From contig NZ_JACHNH010000001.1 in assembly GCF_014205335.1 (NCBI RefSeq), positions 2,412,501 through 2,476,500 of the forward strand: a stretch of 64,000 nucleotides of DNA, in the 5' to 3' direction. The stretch comes from Amorphoplanes digitatis. Its GTDB lineage: Bacteria; Actinomycetota; Actinomycetes; Mycobacteriales; Micromonosporaceae. Positions within the stretch are counted from its first letter, which is position 1; each line of letters opens with the position of its first letter. A program made the position numbers and the translations under genes. The notes beneath the pieces are model-generated. The model did not search any database. It was given only the letters and a program-made list of their open reading frames with translations, and was not told where the DNA came from. Positions 1-8,290 of this stretch are shown piece by piece.

Positions 1-429
1 CGTGACGCGGCGTTCGACCCCGGCTACCGGCTGACCGTCACCGGGCCCGCGCGAACGGTGAGTCTCGACCTGGCCGAGCTGGCCGCGCTGCCGCAGCACA
101 CCGTCGTCCTGCCGATCGCCTGCGTCGAGGGCTGGAGCTCCACCGGTACGTGGAGCGGCGTCCGGCTGCGGGACCTGGTGGCCCTCGTGGGCGCCGACCC
201 CGAGAACGCCGAGGCATACGTCGAGTCCCTCGAGGCCCGCGGCCGATACCGGGCCACGACCGTGCCGCCCCCGCACCTCCGGGACCCTTACACGCTCATC
301 GCGCTGCGACTCGGCGGGGAGGTCCTGCATCCCGACCACGGCTACCCGGCCCGCCTGATCGCCCCGAACCGCCCCGGCGTGCTGCAAACCAAATGGGTCG
401 CCCGGATCACCGCCCGGATCACCGCGTGA
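1..429 (+). CDS. Molybdopterin-dependent (sulfite-oxidase-like) oxidoreductase, C-terminal part
   Basis: The frame is open from the first base, so the N-terminus lies outside the window. The visible 142 residues look like the catalytic core end of the Oxidored_molyb (sulfite oxidase/YedY) family. They contain the stretch LPIACVEGWS, whose Cys in this family binds the molybdenum of the pterin cofactor, followed by the usual GTWSGVRLRDL strand. Further on, DPYTLIALRLGGEVL and HGYPARLIAPNRPG match the family's substrate-pocket region. Many actinobacterial members carry an N-terminal membrane domain, which cannot be checked here. The stop overlaps the GTG of the next gene (GTGA), suggesting coupled translation. 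The family call is firm; the electron acceptor and substrate are unknown. Confidence 0.85.
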   Translation, partial: RDAAFDPGYRLTVTGPARTVSLDLAELAALPQHTVVLPIACVEGWSSTGTWSGVRLRDLVALVGADPENAEAYVESLEARGRYRATTVPPPHLRDPYTLIALRLGGEVLHPDHGYPARLIAPNRPGVLQTKWVARITARITA

Positions 430-869
430 AAACCGTCCGGCGCGCGCTCATCGGATCCGGCGCGCTCATCATGGCGTACGCGGTGAGCGGCGCCCTCGCC
501 GACGACGACGTCAAGGGCGGTGTGCTGATCTTCCTCGTCGCCGTCCTCGTGGCTCATGACGGGCTCCTGCTGCCGCTGTCCATCGGTGCCGGCGTCCTGA
601 TCGGCAGGATCGTCCCGTCCCGGCTGCGCACACCCGTCCGGGTCGCCGCGGTGATCAGCCTCGCCGTCACCGTCGTGGCGCTCCCGCTGGTCCTGGGCCG
701 CGGCCGGGTCCCCGACAACCCGTCCATCCTGCCGCTGCACTACGGACGTGGACTGATCGTCGTCTACACGATCATCTGGGTGACGACCGCCGTCGCCGTC
801 GCCGTCCGGCGCCGCTCCGGCCGTACCCGTAAGCACCTGGAAAGATCTTCACCGGCCCGGGATCGGTAG
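426..869 (+). CDS. Small integral membrane protein
   Basis: This 147-residue protein starts with GTG inside the stop of the molybdo-oxidoreductase (GTGA). It has about four hydrophobic segments: ALIGSGALIMAYAVSG near the N-terminus, a central LIFLVAVLVAHDGLLLPL run continuing into a second, AAVISLAVTVVALPLVL, and IVVYTIIWVTTAVAVAV. It ends in a basic tail (RRRSGRTRKHLERS). I do not recognise the family. Coupling to the oxidoreductase suggests a membrane partner, possibly an electron-transfer subunit, but there are no obvious heme-ligand His pairs, so that is only inference. The antisense frame is also open but has no membrane-protein pattern. Confidence 0.7.
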   Translation: MKTVRRALIGSGALIMAYAVSGALADDDVKGGVLIFLVAVLVAHDGLLLPLSIGAGVLIGRIVPSRLRTPVRVAAVISLAVTVVALPLVLGRGRVPDNPSILPLHYGRGLIVVYTIIWVTTAVAVAVRRRSGRTRKHLERSSPARDR

Positions 870-878
870 CGTGGTCGG

Positions 879-1568
879 GTGGCACATCGCATACTCGTTG
901 TCGACGACGACCCGACCGTCAGTGACGTCGTCCGCCGCTACCTGGAACAGGACGGCTGCCGGGTACGGCTGGCCTCCGACGGCACGGACGCCCTCGCCGC
1001 CGTCGCCGAGGAGGTACCCGACCTCGTCGTCCTCGACCTCATGATGCCCGGCATCGACGGCCTCGAGGTCTGCCGGCGACTTCGGGGTAGCCTGCCCGAC
1101 CTGCCCGTCGTCATGCTCACCGCGCTCGGCGAGGAGGCCGACCGGGTCGCCGGCCTCGAGGTCGGCGCCGACGACTACGTCACCAAGCCGTTCTCGCCCC
1201 GCGAGCTGGTCCTGCGCATCCGCTCGGTCCTGCGCCGGGCCGCCCCCGCCGCCTCGGGCGAACCGGCGGTGCTCACCGACGGTGATCTGGTCGTCGACAC
1301 CGGTCGCCGGATCGCGCGCCGGGGCGGTGCGCCGCTCGCCCTGACCGTCCGCGAGTTCGACCTGCTCGTCTTCCTGCTCCGCAACCCCGCCAGGGCGTGG
1401 TCCCGTGCCGAGCTGCTGGACCGCGTGTGGGGCTGGCAGTTCGGCGACCAGTCCACCGTCACCGTCCACGTCCGGCGCCTGCGCGAGAAGATCGAACCGG
1501 ATCCCGCCACCCCGCGCCGCCTGCTCACCGCCTGGGGCGTCGGCTACACCTACGAGCCGTCCCGATGA
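879..1568 (+). CDS. OmpR/PhoB-family response regulator
   Basis: This 229-residue cytoplasmic regulator has an N-terminal receiver domain (about 1-120). It shows the acidic cluster D9-D11, phospho-acceptor D53 in VVLDLMMP, T81 and K103 in VTKPF. A C-terminal winged-helix DNA-binding domain (about 130-227) contains LTVREFDLLVFLLRNPARAWSR, the recognition region STVTVHVRRLREKIE and the terminal GVGYTYEP wing. It starts at GTG just after the membrane protein. Its stop overlaps the ATG of the sensor kinase (ATGA), so the two form a standard two-component pair. The regulon is unknown; the nearby DM13 and redox genes are plausible targets. Confidence 0.95.
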   Translation: MAHRILVVDDDPTVSDVVRRYLEQDGCRVRLASDGTDALAAVAEEVPDLVVLDLMMPGIDGLEVCRRLRGSLPDLPVVMLTALGEEADRVAGLEVGADDYVTKPFSPRELVLRIRSVLRRAAPAASGEPAVLTDGDLVVDTGRRIARRGGAPLALTVREFDLLVFLLRNPARAWSRAELLDRVWGWQFGDQSTVTVHVRRLREKIEPDPATPRRLLTAWGVGYTYEPSR

Positions 1569-2587
1569 CCGACCTGCTGCTCATCGGTCTGTACGCGCTG
1601 ATCGCGGGCGCCGCCGTCGGCGCCGTCGGTGCGCTGGTGCTGCGGCTGCTGCGCCGGCGGTCGATCGCCGTACACATCTGCGTCCTGCTCGCCGTCACCG
1701 TGGTCGCCGTCGTCGCCGGTGTCGCGACGGTGGCCTGGGCGATGTTCCTGTCCGCGCACGACCTCCAGGTGGTCCTGCTGACCGTCGCCGCCGCCGCGCT
1801 GGTCAGCCTCGGCGTCGGCGCGGTCTTCGGCCGCCGCCTCGCCTCCGCCGCGGTGTGGGCCGCCGAGGCCCGCGCCACCGAGCGGCGCCTGGAGGCCGGC
1901 CGGCGGGATCTCGTCGCGTGGGTCTCCCACGACCTGCGCACCCCGCTGGCCGGACTACGGGCCATGGCGGAGGCGCTGGAGGACAACGTCGTCGACGACC
2001 CGAGGACCGTCGCCGAGTACCACCGGCGGATCCGGACCGAGACCGACCGGATGAGCCGGCTCGTCGACGACCTGTTCGAGCTGTCGCGGATCAACGCCGG
2101 CGCGCTGAGGCTCGCCCTGTCGAGCGTGCCGCTCGCCGACATCGTCTCCGACGCCATCGCCACCACCGCCCCGCTCGCCGCCAGCCGTCGCGTCCGGGTC
2201 GTCGCCGCCGAATCGGGCTGGCCCGTCGTGACCGGCAGCGAGCCGGAACTGTCCCGGGTCGTGGCGAACCTGCTTGTCAACTCGGTGCGGTACACCCCGG
2301 CCGACGGCACCGTGCAGATCACCGCCGGTGCGGACCACGGCGACGCCTGGCTGGCCGTCTCGGACTCGTGCGGCGGCATCCCCGAGGCCGACCTGCCCCG
2401 CATCTTCGACGTGGCGTTCCGCGGCGAACGCGCACGCACCCCGCAGTCCGCCGGCGGCACGGCCGGTGGCGGCCTCGGCCTCGCCATCGTCCGCGGGCTC
2501 GTGGAGGCGCACGGCGGCCAGGTGCACGCACACAACACCCGGAGCGGATGCCGCTTCGTGGTACGCCTACCGGCCGCGCCGGCCTGA
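1565..2587 (+). CDS. Sensor histidine kinase
   Basis: This 340-residue membrane kinase is translationally coupled to the response regulator (ATGA overlap), and this ATG is chosen over the longer open frame for that reason. It has about three hydrophobic segments: residues 3-28, 34-62 and 68-88. They are separated by short loops, so there is no sizeable extracytoplasmic sensor domain; signals probably come from within the membrane or from a partner. The HisKA domain has SHDLRTPLAGL with phospho-acceptor H122. The ATPase domain shows the N-box ANLLVNSVRYTP and the G-box GGGLGLAIVRGLVEAHGG. No HAMP or PAS domain is evident. Confidence 0.93.
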   Translation: MTDLLLIGLYALIAGAAVGAVGALVLRLLRRRSIAVHICVLLAVTVVAVVAGVATVAWAMFLSAHDLQVVLLTVAAAALVSLGVGAVFGRRLASAAVWAAEARATERRLEAGRRDLVAWVSHDLRTPLAGLRAMAEALEDNVVDDPRTVAEYHRRIRTETDRMSRLVDDLFELSRINAGALRLALSSVPLADIVSDAIATTAPLAASRRVRVVAAESGWPVVTGSEPELSRVVANLLVNSVRYTPADGTVQITAGADHGDAWLAVSDSCGGIPEADLPRIFDVAFRGERARTPQSAGGTAGGGLGLAIVRGLVEAHGGQVHAHNTRSGCRFVVRLPAAPA

Positions 2588-2674
2588 GTGCCCCGGTGGC
2601 CGACCCGGACAACGGGTGCGAAGCACCCCCGCGGTTCCGTGCAACGCTGACGCGTCGAGTGGAGGCCTCCCGAC

Positions 2675-3229
2675 ATGTTCAAGTACCTGGTAGCCACGCG
2701 GGCCCGGCGCCGGGTCGCCTGGCTCGTGCTCACCGCCGGTGTGGCCGTCGTCGCGGTGGCCCTGCCGCTGTTCCAGCCGTGGAAGCTCTGGGTCGACGAA
2801 ACCGTCGACGAGCCGCCACCCGCCGCAGTCGCGGATGCCGCCGGCACGGCGAGCGCCGGTCCACGAGCCACGGCCGGGCCCGTGACGATCGCGCGGGGCA
2901 CGTTCGTGAGCCACGAGCACGACACCACCGGCACCGTGCGGGTCGTGCGGGGACCCGACGGCTCGCGACACCTGCGCATCGAGGACCTCGACACCAGCAA
3001 CGGCCCGGCGCTGAAGGTCTGGCTGACCGACGCGCCGGTCCTGGCCGGCAGGGACGGCTGGTACGTCTTCGACGACGGACGGCATGTCGACCTCGGTGCG
3101 CTCAAAGGCAACAAGGGCAGCCAGAACTACCCGATACCGGCCGGCGTGGACCTCTCCGCCTACCGCAGCGTCTCGATCTGGTGCGCGCGGTTCCGGGTGT
3201 CCTTCGGCGCCGCACAGCTCACCGACTGA
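2675..3229 (+). CDS. DM13-domain protein, membrane-anchored
   Basis: This 184-residue protein has one N-terminal transmembrane or signal-anchor segment (about 16-32, VAWLVLTAGVAVVAVALPLF) and then an exported domain. The C-terminal 110 residues match the DM13 domain: a GTFVSHEHDTTGTVRV opening, NGPALKVWLTD, the diagnostic LGALKGNKGSQNYPIPAGVDL, and VSIWCARFRVSFGAAQL with its conserved Cys. DM13 domains are proposed to take part in redox or electron transfer outside the membrane. The gene follows the kinase by about 90 bp and precedes a flavodoxin-like reductase by 13 bp, so a redox stress response is a reasonable theme. Function beyond the domain is inference. Confidence 0.85.
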   Translation: MFKYLVATRARRRVAWLVLTAGVAVVAVALPLFQPWKLWVDETVDEPPPAAVADAAGTASAGPRATAGPVTIARGTFVSHEHDTTGTVRVVRGPDGSRHLRIEDLDTSNGPALKVWLTDAPVLAGRDGWYVFDDGRHVDLGALKGNKGSQNYPIPAGVDLSAYRSVSIWCARFRVSFGAAQLTD

Positions 3230-3242
3230 GGAGACCGACACC

Positions 3243-3956
3243 ATGACCGGGACCCGCTACGACGACCTTCGCGCCCTGTTCGTCAACTGCACGCTCAAGC
3301 GCTCCCCAGAACTCACCCACACCGGTGGGCTGATCGAGGTCAGCGCCGGCATCATGCGCAGACAGGGCGTCACCGTCGACGTCATCCGGGCGGTCGACCA
3401 CGACATCGCCACCGGCGTCTGGCCGGACATGACCGAACACGGCTGGGCCACCGACGAGTGGCCCGCGATCTACCGGGACCTGGTGCGCCCCGCCGACATC
3501 CTCGTCATCGCGGGACCGATCTGGCTCGGCGACAACTCCTCGATCACGAAACAGATCATCGAGCGGCTCTACGCCTGTTCGAGCGAGCTGAACGACGCCG
3601 GGCAGTATGCGTACTACGGCCGGGTCGGCGGCTGCCTCATCACCGGCAACGAGGACGGTGTCAAGCACTGCGCCCAGAACGTGCTCTACAGCCTGCAACA
3701 CATCGGGTACACGATCCCGCCGCAGGCCGACGCCGGCTGGATCGGCGAGGCCGGCCCCGGCCCGTCCTACCTGGACCCGGGCTCGGGCGGCCCCGACAAC
3801 GACTTCACCAACCGCAACACCACGTTCATGACCTGGAACCTGCTGCACCTCGCCCGGATGCTCAGGGACGCCGGCGGCATCCCCGCACACGGCAACCAGC
3901 GCAGCGAGTGGGACGCCGGCTGCCGCTTCGACTTCGCCAACCCCGAATACCGGTGA
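3243..3956 (+). CDS. Flavodoxin-like NAD(P)H-dependent oxidoreductase
   Basis: This 237-residue soluble protein resembles the NADPH-dependent FMN reductase/WrbA-like flavodoxin fold. It begins with LRALFVNCTLKRSPELTHT, the FMN-phosphate loop, then carries IVIAGPIWLGDNSSITKQIIERLYACS, the isoalloxazine-contacting PIWLG region. GRVGGCLITGNEDGVKHCA corresponds to the third FMN loop. It starts 13 bp downstream of the DM13 gene with a GAGGAGACC ribosome-binding region and is probably co-transcribed with it. It converges on the MarR gene with only 18 bp between the stops. The substrate (quinone or other acceptor) cannot be told from sequence. Confidence 0.88.
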   Translation: MTGTRYDDLRALFVNCTLKRSPELTHTGGLIEVSAGIMRRQGVTVDVIRAVDHDIATGVWPDMTEHGWATDEWPAIYRDLVRPADILVIAGPIWLGDNSSITKQIIERLYACSSELNDAGQYAYYGRVGGCLITGNEDGVKHCAQNVLYSLQHIGYTIPPQADAGWIGEAGPGPSYLDPGSGGPDNDFTNRNTTFMTWNLLHLARMLRDAGGIPAHGNQRSEWDAGCRFDFANPEYR

Positions 3957-3974
3957 CCGCCGCCGCCCGCGGAG

Positions 3975-4466
3975 CTATCGGCGGTTCTCGTCGATGGTCT
4001 CCAGGACCTCCGGGGCGGTGACGGTCAGCAGTTTCTGGCAGGTGTTGCGAAGCTGGTCCAGCTCCTCGGCGGTGAGCACGTCGACCACGGTGCGCCGCAC
4101 CTCGCGGACGTGGGCCGGGGCGATCCGGGCGACTCTCGCCATCCCCGCGTCGGTGAGCACCGCCTCGACCGCGCGGGGGTCGCCGGGGCACTGCCGGCGT
4201 TCCACCCAGCCGGCCCTCTCCAGGCGGCTCACGGCGTGTGACAGCCGGGACGGCGAGCCGTTCGCCAGCTGCGCGAGGACGGCCATCTGCATGGCCCGGC
4301 CGGGGCGCACGGACAGGCCGGACAGGATCGAGTACTCGAAGAAGTTGACGCACGCGTCCCGCTTGAGCTGGGCGTCGATCGTCGCGGGCAGCGCCGTCAG
4401 CACCCCGGCCAGATGCAGCCAGGCCTGCAACTCGTCGGCGGAGAGCCATGGGGTGTCGTCGCTCAC
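3975..4466 (-). CDS. MarR-family transcriptional regulator
   Basis: This 163-residue winged-helix regulator shows the MarR signature: FFEYSILSGLSVRPGRAMQMAVLAQLANGSPSRLSHAVSRLERAGWVERRQCPGDPRAVEAVLTDAG. That covers helix-turn-helix plus the wing with its D-R-A motif. The start is taken at GTG (VSDDTPWLS), because the open frame upstream has no MarR homology and crosses the operator region. It diverges from the azoreductase gene. Two palindromic sites lie immediately upstream, so it most likely represses both itself and the azoreductase. Family members often respond to phenolic compounds or quinones, which would fit the target. Confidence 0.92.
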   Translation of the reverse strand: MSDDTPWLSADELQAWLHLAGVLTALPATIDAQLKRDACVNFFEYSILSGLSVRPGRAMQMAVLAQLANGSPSRLSHAVSRLERAGWVERRQCPGDPRAVEAVLTDAGMARVARIAPAHVREVRRTVVDVLTAEELDQLRNTCQKLLTVTAPEVLETIDENRR

Positions 4467-4483
4467 AGGCGCAGCATAAGGGT

Positions 4484-4529
4484 ATTGAACATTCAATCCA
4501 ACCGTGACAACCTCAGTTGAACATTCAAT
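4484..4529. promoter_or_regulatory. Two palindromic MarR-type operator sites
   Basis: Two near-identical sites, ATTGAACATTCAAT (4484-4497) and GTTGAACATTCAAT (4516-4529), each have arms TTGAA/TTCAA around a 2-bp centre. They are spaced exactly 32 bp centre to centre, about three helical turns, so bound dimers would lie on the same DNA face. They are the only conspicuous palindromes in the divergent gap between the MarR gene and the azoreductase gene. Binding by the adjacent MarR protein is inference. Confidence 0.75.
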
Positions 4530-4547
4530 CTCGACGAGGAGCTCCCC

Positions 4548-5180
4548 GTGACCCTTCTGCGTATCGACGCCAGCATCCTCGGCCCGCGCTCCGCCAGCAG
4601 CGAGCTGGCCGACCTGGTGCTCGCCGCCTGGAGTGCCGAGCGCCCCGGCGAAGCCGTCGTGAGCCGGCACCTGGGTGCCGAGCCGCTGCCCGCCGACGCC
4701 TGGGCGACCGCGGTCGGCGCCGGATACACGCCGGAGGACCAGCGCAGCGACGCGCAGCGCTCGGCCGTCGCGCTCGCCGCCGGCCTGACCGCCGAACTGC
4801 GCGCCGCAGACCACGTCGTGATCGCCGCGCCGCTCTACAACTTCGGCGTCTCGCAGCACCTCAAGATCTGGCTGGACCTGGCCATCGCCGGCGGCGCCAA
4901 GGGCGAGAAGCTGCTCGACGGCAAGCCGGTCGTGCTGGTCACCACCCGCGGCGGCGCATACGGCGCGGGCACCCCGCGCGAGGGCTGGGACCACAGCACG
5001 GACTTCCTGCGCCGGATCCTCGCCGACGTGTGGGGCGCCGAGCTGACCGTGGTCGAGCGCGAGTTCACCCTGGTCGGGGTCAACCCGGCGCTGGACGCGT
5101 TCACCGAGACCGCCGCGCTGATGAAGAAGGAAGCCCACGAGCAGGCCACCGCGGCCGGGTCGGCGCTCGCGGGTCGCTGA
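4548..5180 (+). CDS. azoR: FMN-dependent NADH-azoreductase (AzoR family)
   Basis: This 210-residue flavodoxin-fold enzyme reduces azo bonds and quinones with NADH. The N-terminal LLRIDASILGPRSASSELADLVL is the FMN-phosphate loop. PLYNFGVSQHLKIWLDL is the characteristic AzoR flavin/substrate segment, and LVTTRGGAYG is the third flavin loop. The length agrees with the family (about 200). The GTG start follows a GACGAGGAG ribosome-binding site by a normal distance. The gene diverges from a MarR repressor with two intervening palindromes, the usual arrangement for quinone- or electrophile-inducible azoreductases. The physiological substrate is unknown. Confidence 0.92.
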   Translation: MTLLRIDASILGPRSASSELADLVLAAWSAERPGEAVVSRHLGAEPLPADAWATAVGAGYTPEDQRSDAQRSAVALAAGLTAELRAADHVVIAAPLYNFGVSQHLKIWLDLAIAGGAKGEKLLDGKPVVLVTTRGGAYGAGTPREGWDHSTDFLRRILADVWGAELTVVEREFTLVGVNPALDAFTETAALMKKEAHEQATAAGSALAGR

Positions 5181-5190
5181 GGGCGGTCGG

Positions 5191-5979
5191 TCAGAAGCCG
5201 GGGAAGACGGCGCGCAGCTCGTCGAGCGAGACGTTGCCGGTGACCTCGACGCCGGGCGGGGTGTGCTTCGGGGTCAGCCGCCCGGCGAGCAGCCGCACCG
5301 CGGACTCCACCGGCCCGGCGAAGGTCGCGGTCGCCGGCAGGGCTTCGGCGGTCAGCCGGATCCGGTCGTCGACGACGATGCGGTAGGGCGTCCCGCTGAT
5401 CTCGATCACGGCGTGCTCGCGTACCGCTTCCGGCTTGGCGATGAAGCCGAGCAGGAAGCCGAGGCCGCCGCTGAAGTGCTCGGCGAGCAGCAGGGCCGCG
5501 GGTTCGGCGAGGGCCGCGGCCGGGTCGGTGCCGACGCGGACGTCCCAGCCGTGCTGGACCACCTCGCTGAGCCGCATCGCGGCGAACGACGCGAGGGGTA
5601 GCGGCTCGGGCAGGAAGCCGGGCTTGACCTTGAGCTCGTCGTGGCGTTCCTCGGGTACGGCTTCGAGGGCGGTGACCAGCGCGGCGTCGGAGCCGAGCGA
5701 GCCGGCGGCCTGGTCCTGCGGGCTCAGGGCGTTCCACCGGTCCCAGACGCTCTGGTTGAAGCCCGGCGCGGGCGGCTCCGCCTCGCCCAGCGACGCGCGG
5801 AAGTCGGCGAGCGTGATCTCGGCGCCGCTCCCCAGGTGCGAGAGCACGTCGGCGACGGTCCATTCGGCGGCGCCGGACGGGCCGGTGAGCTGCGCGGTGG
5901 TGAGCGCGGGGACCGTGCTCGCGAGGGTGTCGTGCTCGCTGCGCAGGGCCGCGATCGTGCGGCCGGCAAGGGTCGTCAT
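5191..5979 (-). CDS. Maleylpyruvate isomerase-family mycothiol-dependent enzyme
   Basis: This 262-residue protein has an N-terminal DinB/MDMPI-type four-helix domain: LRSEHDTLASTVPALTTAQL, then EWTVADVLSHLGSGAEITLADF, whose His belongs to the predicted metal triad. It includes the conserved NALSPQDQAA segment and a second conserved His in VVQHGWDVRVG. The C-terminal third is an SCP-2-like beta region (AVIEISGTPYRIVVDDR). These proteins are thought to be mycothiol-dependent transferases or isomerases, fitting an actinobacterial host. It converges on the azoreductase with a 10-bp gap. The actual substrate is not predictable. Confidence 0.85.
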   Translation of the reverse strand: MTTLAGRTIAALRSEHDTLASTVPALTTAQLTGPSGAAEWTVADVLSHLGSGAEITLADFRASLGEAEPPAPGFNQSVWDRWNALSPQDQAAGSLGSDAALVTALEAVPEERHDELKVKPGFLPEPLPLASFAAMRLSEVVQHGWDVRVGTDPAAALAEPAALLLAEHFSGGLGFLLGFIAKPEAVREHAVIEISGTPYRIVVDDRIRLTAEALPATATFAGPVESAVRLLAGRLTPKHTPPGVEVTGNVSLDELRAVFPGF

Positions 5980-6132
5980 GGAGTAGAGCCTAGGGCCCCG
6001 GTCATGGGTGGGTGCCTGATCACCCGATCGGCCCAGGAGGCGACGGGTCCGGCCAGCGGCATTGGCATCTGCGCTGTTCGGACAGTATGCAATCGAGAGT
6101 CGCCACCAGCATGTTTCTGTCCGCGAGGCGCC

Positions 6133-6657
6133 CTACGGGGGTGGGGAGTGGCGCCGTCTGAGTAATCCGGCGAGCTCAACCTCGATGCTGTGCGCCCACA
6201 GTGCGCCGAGTACGCCCCGGTCGGGCGAGGTGGGGTCCGCCGACGACGGGGTGGCTGGCCGGCTGTCCGCGACGCGTCTCTGGACGATCTCGTCGATCCA
6301 CGCCAAGACGTCGGTGTCCGGATCGACATGGCATCCGGCGAGCCACCACACCTCGATGAAGGTGCCCGCGAGAACGCCCGCGACCCGATGCCGGTCCGAC
6401 ACCTGACCACGCAGACTGGGCAACACCAGGCCCGAGATTTGGTCGAACAACTCGGCGAACGCACCGCGGTCGTCGTCGGCGATCCGGCGAATCAGCCACC
6501 GTAGTTGCGCCGGGCCGCCGCACGGGCTGGATGACGAGGATCCATGCAGAGGGCAGGCCAGGCAGAGAGGACTGCGATGAGTCAAAGCTGACTCCGAACT
6601 CCCGGGGGCGACGTGAAGACGTGCGCCGCCGGGGTCTGGGACGACAGCCGCAAGCAT
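6133..6657 (-). CDS. ECF sigma-factor region-2-like protein lacking region 4
   Basis: Residues of about 55-140 resemble sigma-70 region 2 of SigK-type ECF factors: LRWLIRRIADDDRGAFAELFD, then VLAGTFIEVWWLAG and DTDVLAWIDEIVQRRVADSR. After that the frame ends within 35 residues with no region 4 helix-turn-helix. The Cys- and Ser-rich first 50 residues (CLACPLHGSSSSS) do not match the family, and the true start may be further in; the ATG at 6657 is only the most upstream option. Such truncated proteins could titrate core polymerase or act with a separate region-4 partner, but a decayed sigma gene is equally possible. It is isolated, with non-coding DNA upstream. Confidence 0.55.
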   Translation of the reverse strand: MLAAVVPDPGGARLHVAPGSSESALTHRSPLCLACPLHGSSSSSPCGGPAQLRWLIRRIADDDRGAFAELFDQISGLVLPSLRGQVSDRHRVAGVLAGTFIEVWWLAGCHVDPDTDVLAWIDEIVQRRVADSRPATPSSADPTSPDRGVLGALWAHSIEVELAGLLRRRHSPPP

Positions 6658-7498
6658 GGGTCTCGCGCCACCGAAACGCTACGACATCACCGACCCGCAC
6701 AGTAGGGGCGCCACGAACGAGTGACGAGCTCCCACCTCCGTTCCGTTGCGACCGTGATGCCGCGTCGAGGCTCTGCCGACTCGCGGACGCGGGCGAACGC
6801 GCCGTGTTTGGCGCATAGGCCGGGGGACGTCGTTTGATCGAGGATGGCGAATTGGTGTCCGGCCGGGATGGTGGGGCGTAGTGTGAGCACGTCACTCCGG
6901 TCCCCGGTGGCGTAGTCCTGCAGGCGTTACGGACTCGCAGCCATTGGAGGGGTCGACCATGAGCTGGTCCACACGGTCGTCGATCGTTGCCGGCATGGCT
7001 GCGGCCTGGTGTCAACATGGCCACCGCCGTTTCTCCGCGGTGTGGCGCTCGCAGCCTGCCACGTCAGCGGGTTCGCCAGGTCGGTGGCCGCCGCGTCGGC
7101 CCGCCGTAGCGGCGATGTCCATGCCGGACATTCGGGTGCCTGGTGTGGGCCGCTCTCTTCCCGAGGAGCTGCGGGACGCCATCCAGGCCGACGATGCCAC
7201 CGGCCCTTCGGGGGTGGTTGAGCGTTCGTCCGGCGGTCTGCGCCGCAGGAAGGCCGGGGAGGCAGCCGCTGCCTGGCCGGCATGTCGGTCCGCATTTCAT
7301 CGGTTCGTTTCTGGGGGTCGGGGGTGAATGGTGCCCCGGGCGGGGGGATCTGCCCGGGGCACCGCCACCCTTGTCCGCACCTTGTCGAGCCCGCAACGCC
7401 CGTCACCTTCGGGCCGTTGCCTCCTCGGCCACGGGTCCAGACCCTGCCCGCCCACCTCGTATTTGCTGTCTGGACAAAGCCGTTGGGCTGGAGGAACC
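6658..7498. other. Region without a convincing gene
   Basis: About 840 bp separate the sigma-like gene from the STAS gene. Open frames exist on both strands, but none has the codon pattern, ribosome-binding site or recognisable domain expected of a real gene. The frame at 6944-7327 gives a Trp/Arg-rich product with no family resemblance. The last 150 bp presumably hold the promoter of the STAS gene. Degenerate coding sequence cannot be excluded. Confidence 0.5.
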
Positions 7499-7948
7499 AT
7501 GTTCACCCCACTTTCGTCGCTGACCCCGTCGGCGCAGTTGTGCATCGACACCAGGAACGTCAGGCCGGGCACCGTCCGGGTCGCCGTGGCCGGAGAGATC
7601 GACCTGTCGACCGCCGGCGCACTGCACGCCGGACTGCTCGCCGTGTTGTCCGCGCAACTTCCCGAGCGAATCGAAGTTGACCTCGCCAAGGTCACCTTCA
7701 TGGATTGTGCCGGACTCGCCGTCCTCGTCGCCGCCGGCAAGACCGCCGCCCGCACGGGATGCCAACTGCGGATCACGAACCCACAGCCCATCGTCCGTCG
7801 AGTCCTCGACCTGACCGGGCTACTCGACATCCTCACCGCCCGGTTCGACCAGACGCTGCTCGTAGCGACCAGATCCGTACCTGGATCCCCGATCGGATCC
7901 ACTGCCAGGAACGTGACCCAGTCCGTCGACCTCCTGGTCTGCGTCTGA
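7499..7948 (+). CDS. STAS-domain protein (anti-anti-sigma-like)
   Basis: This 149-residue cytoplasmic STAS protein contains GTVRVAVAGEIDLSTAGALHAGL and the core loop KVTFMDCAGLAVLVAAGKTA. Together these are the strand-loop-helix that anti-sigma-factor antagonists present to their kinase. Here the loop reads D-C-A-G where classical SpoIIAA has D-S-S-G, so the residue aligned with the phosphorylated Ser58 is Ala. A 35-residue C-terminal tail follows the domain. The ATG is preceded by TGGAGGAACC. It sits just upstream of two GAF-ANTAR genes, which suggests a stress-signalling neighbourhood. Its anti-sigma partner is not in the window. Confidence 0.85.
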   Translation: MFTPLSSLTPSAQLCIDTRNVRPGTVRVAVAGEIDLSTAGALHAGLLAVLSAQLPERIEVDLAKVTFMDCAGLAVLVAAGKTAARTGCQLRITNPQPIVRRVLDLTGLLDILTARFDQTLLVATRSVPGSPIGSTARNVTQSVDLLVCV

Positions 7949-8290
7949 CCGAAGCCCCCGGCACCCCGCCGGCCTGTCCACAAACCGCGATCGGGAGGCA
8001 TGCACGCGCCCAGGCATCCCTCGACATTCCCTGGTACAGAGGGCAATCCGCGTGGGTCAGGCAGCTGACCGGCGCGGTCGTGGTCGGTTCCGGCCACCCG
8101 CGACGCCGGGTGGGGCGGGGCGGGGTTGCGCCCGCTGCTCTGCGGTAGGGTGACCGGGTCAGCGACACGCTGACGTTCCGCTGCCCCGGACCCGGCAGCC
8201 TCCTTCCGGTGAAGGGTGCGGCCATGCGCGGCGCCGTGGGTGACTTCAGGTGCATCCCAGTCGGCGGTCTGCTGCCCGGCGGTGATCTGC

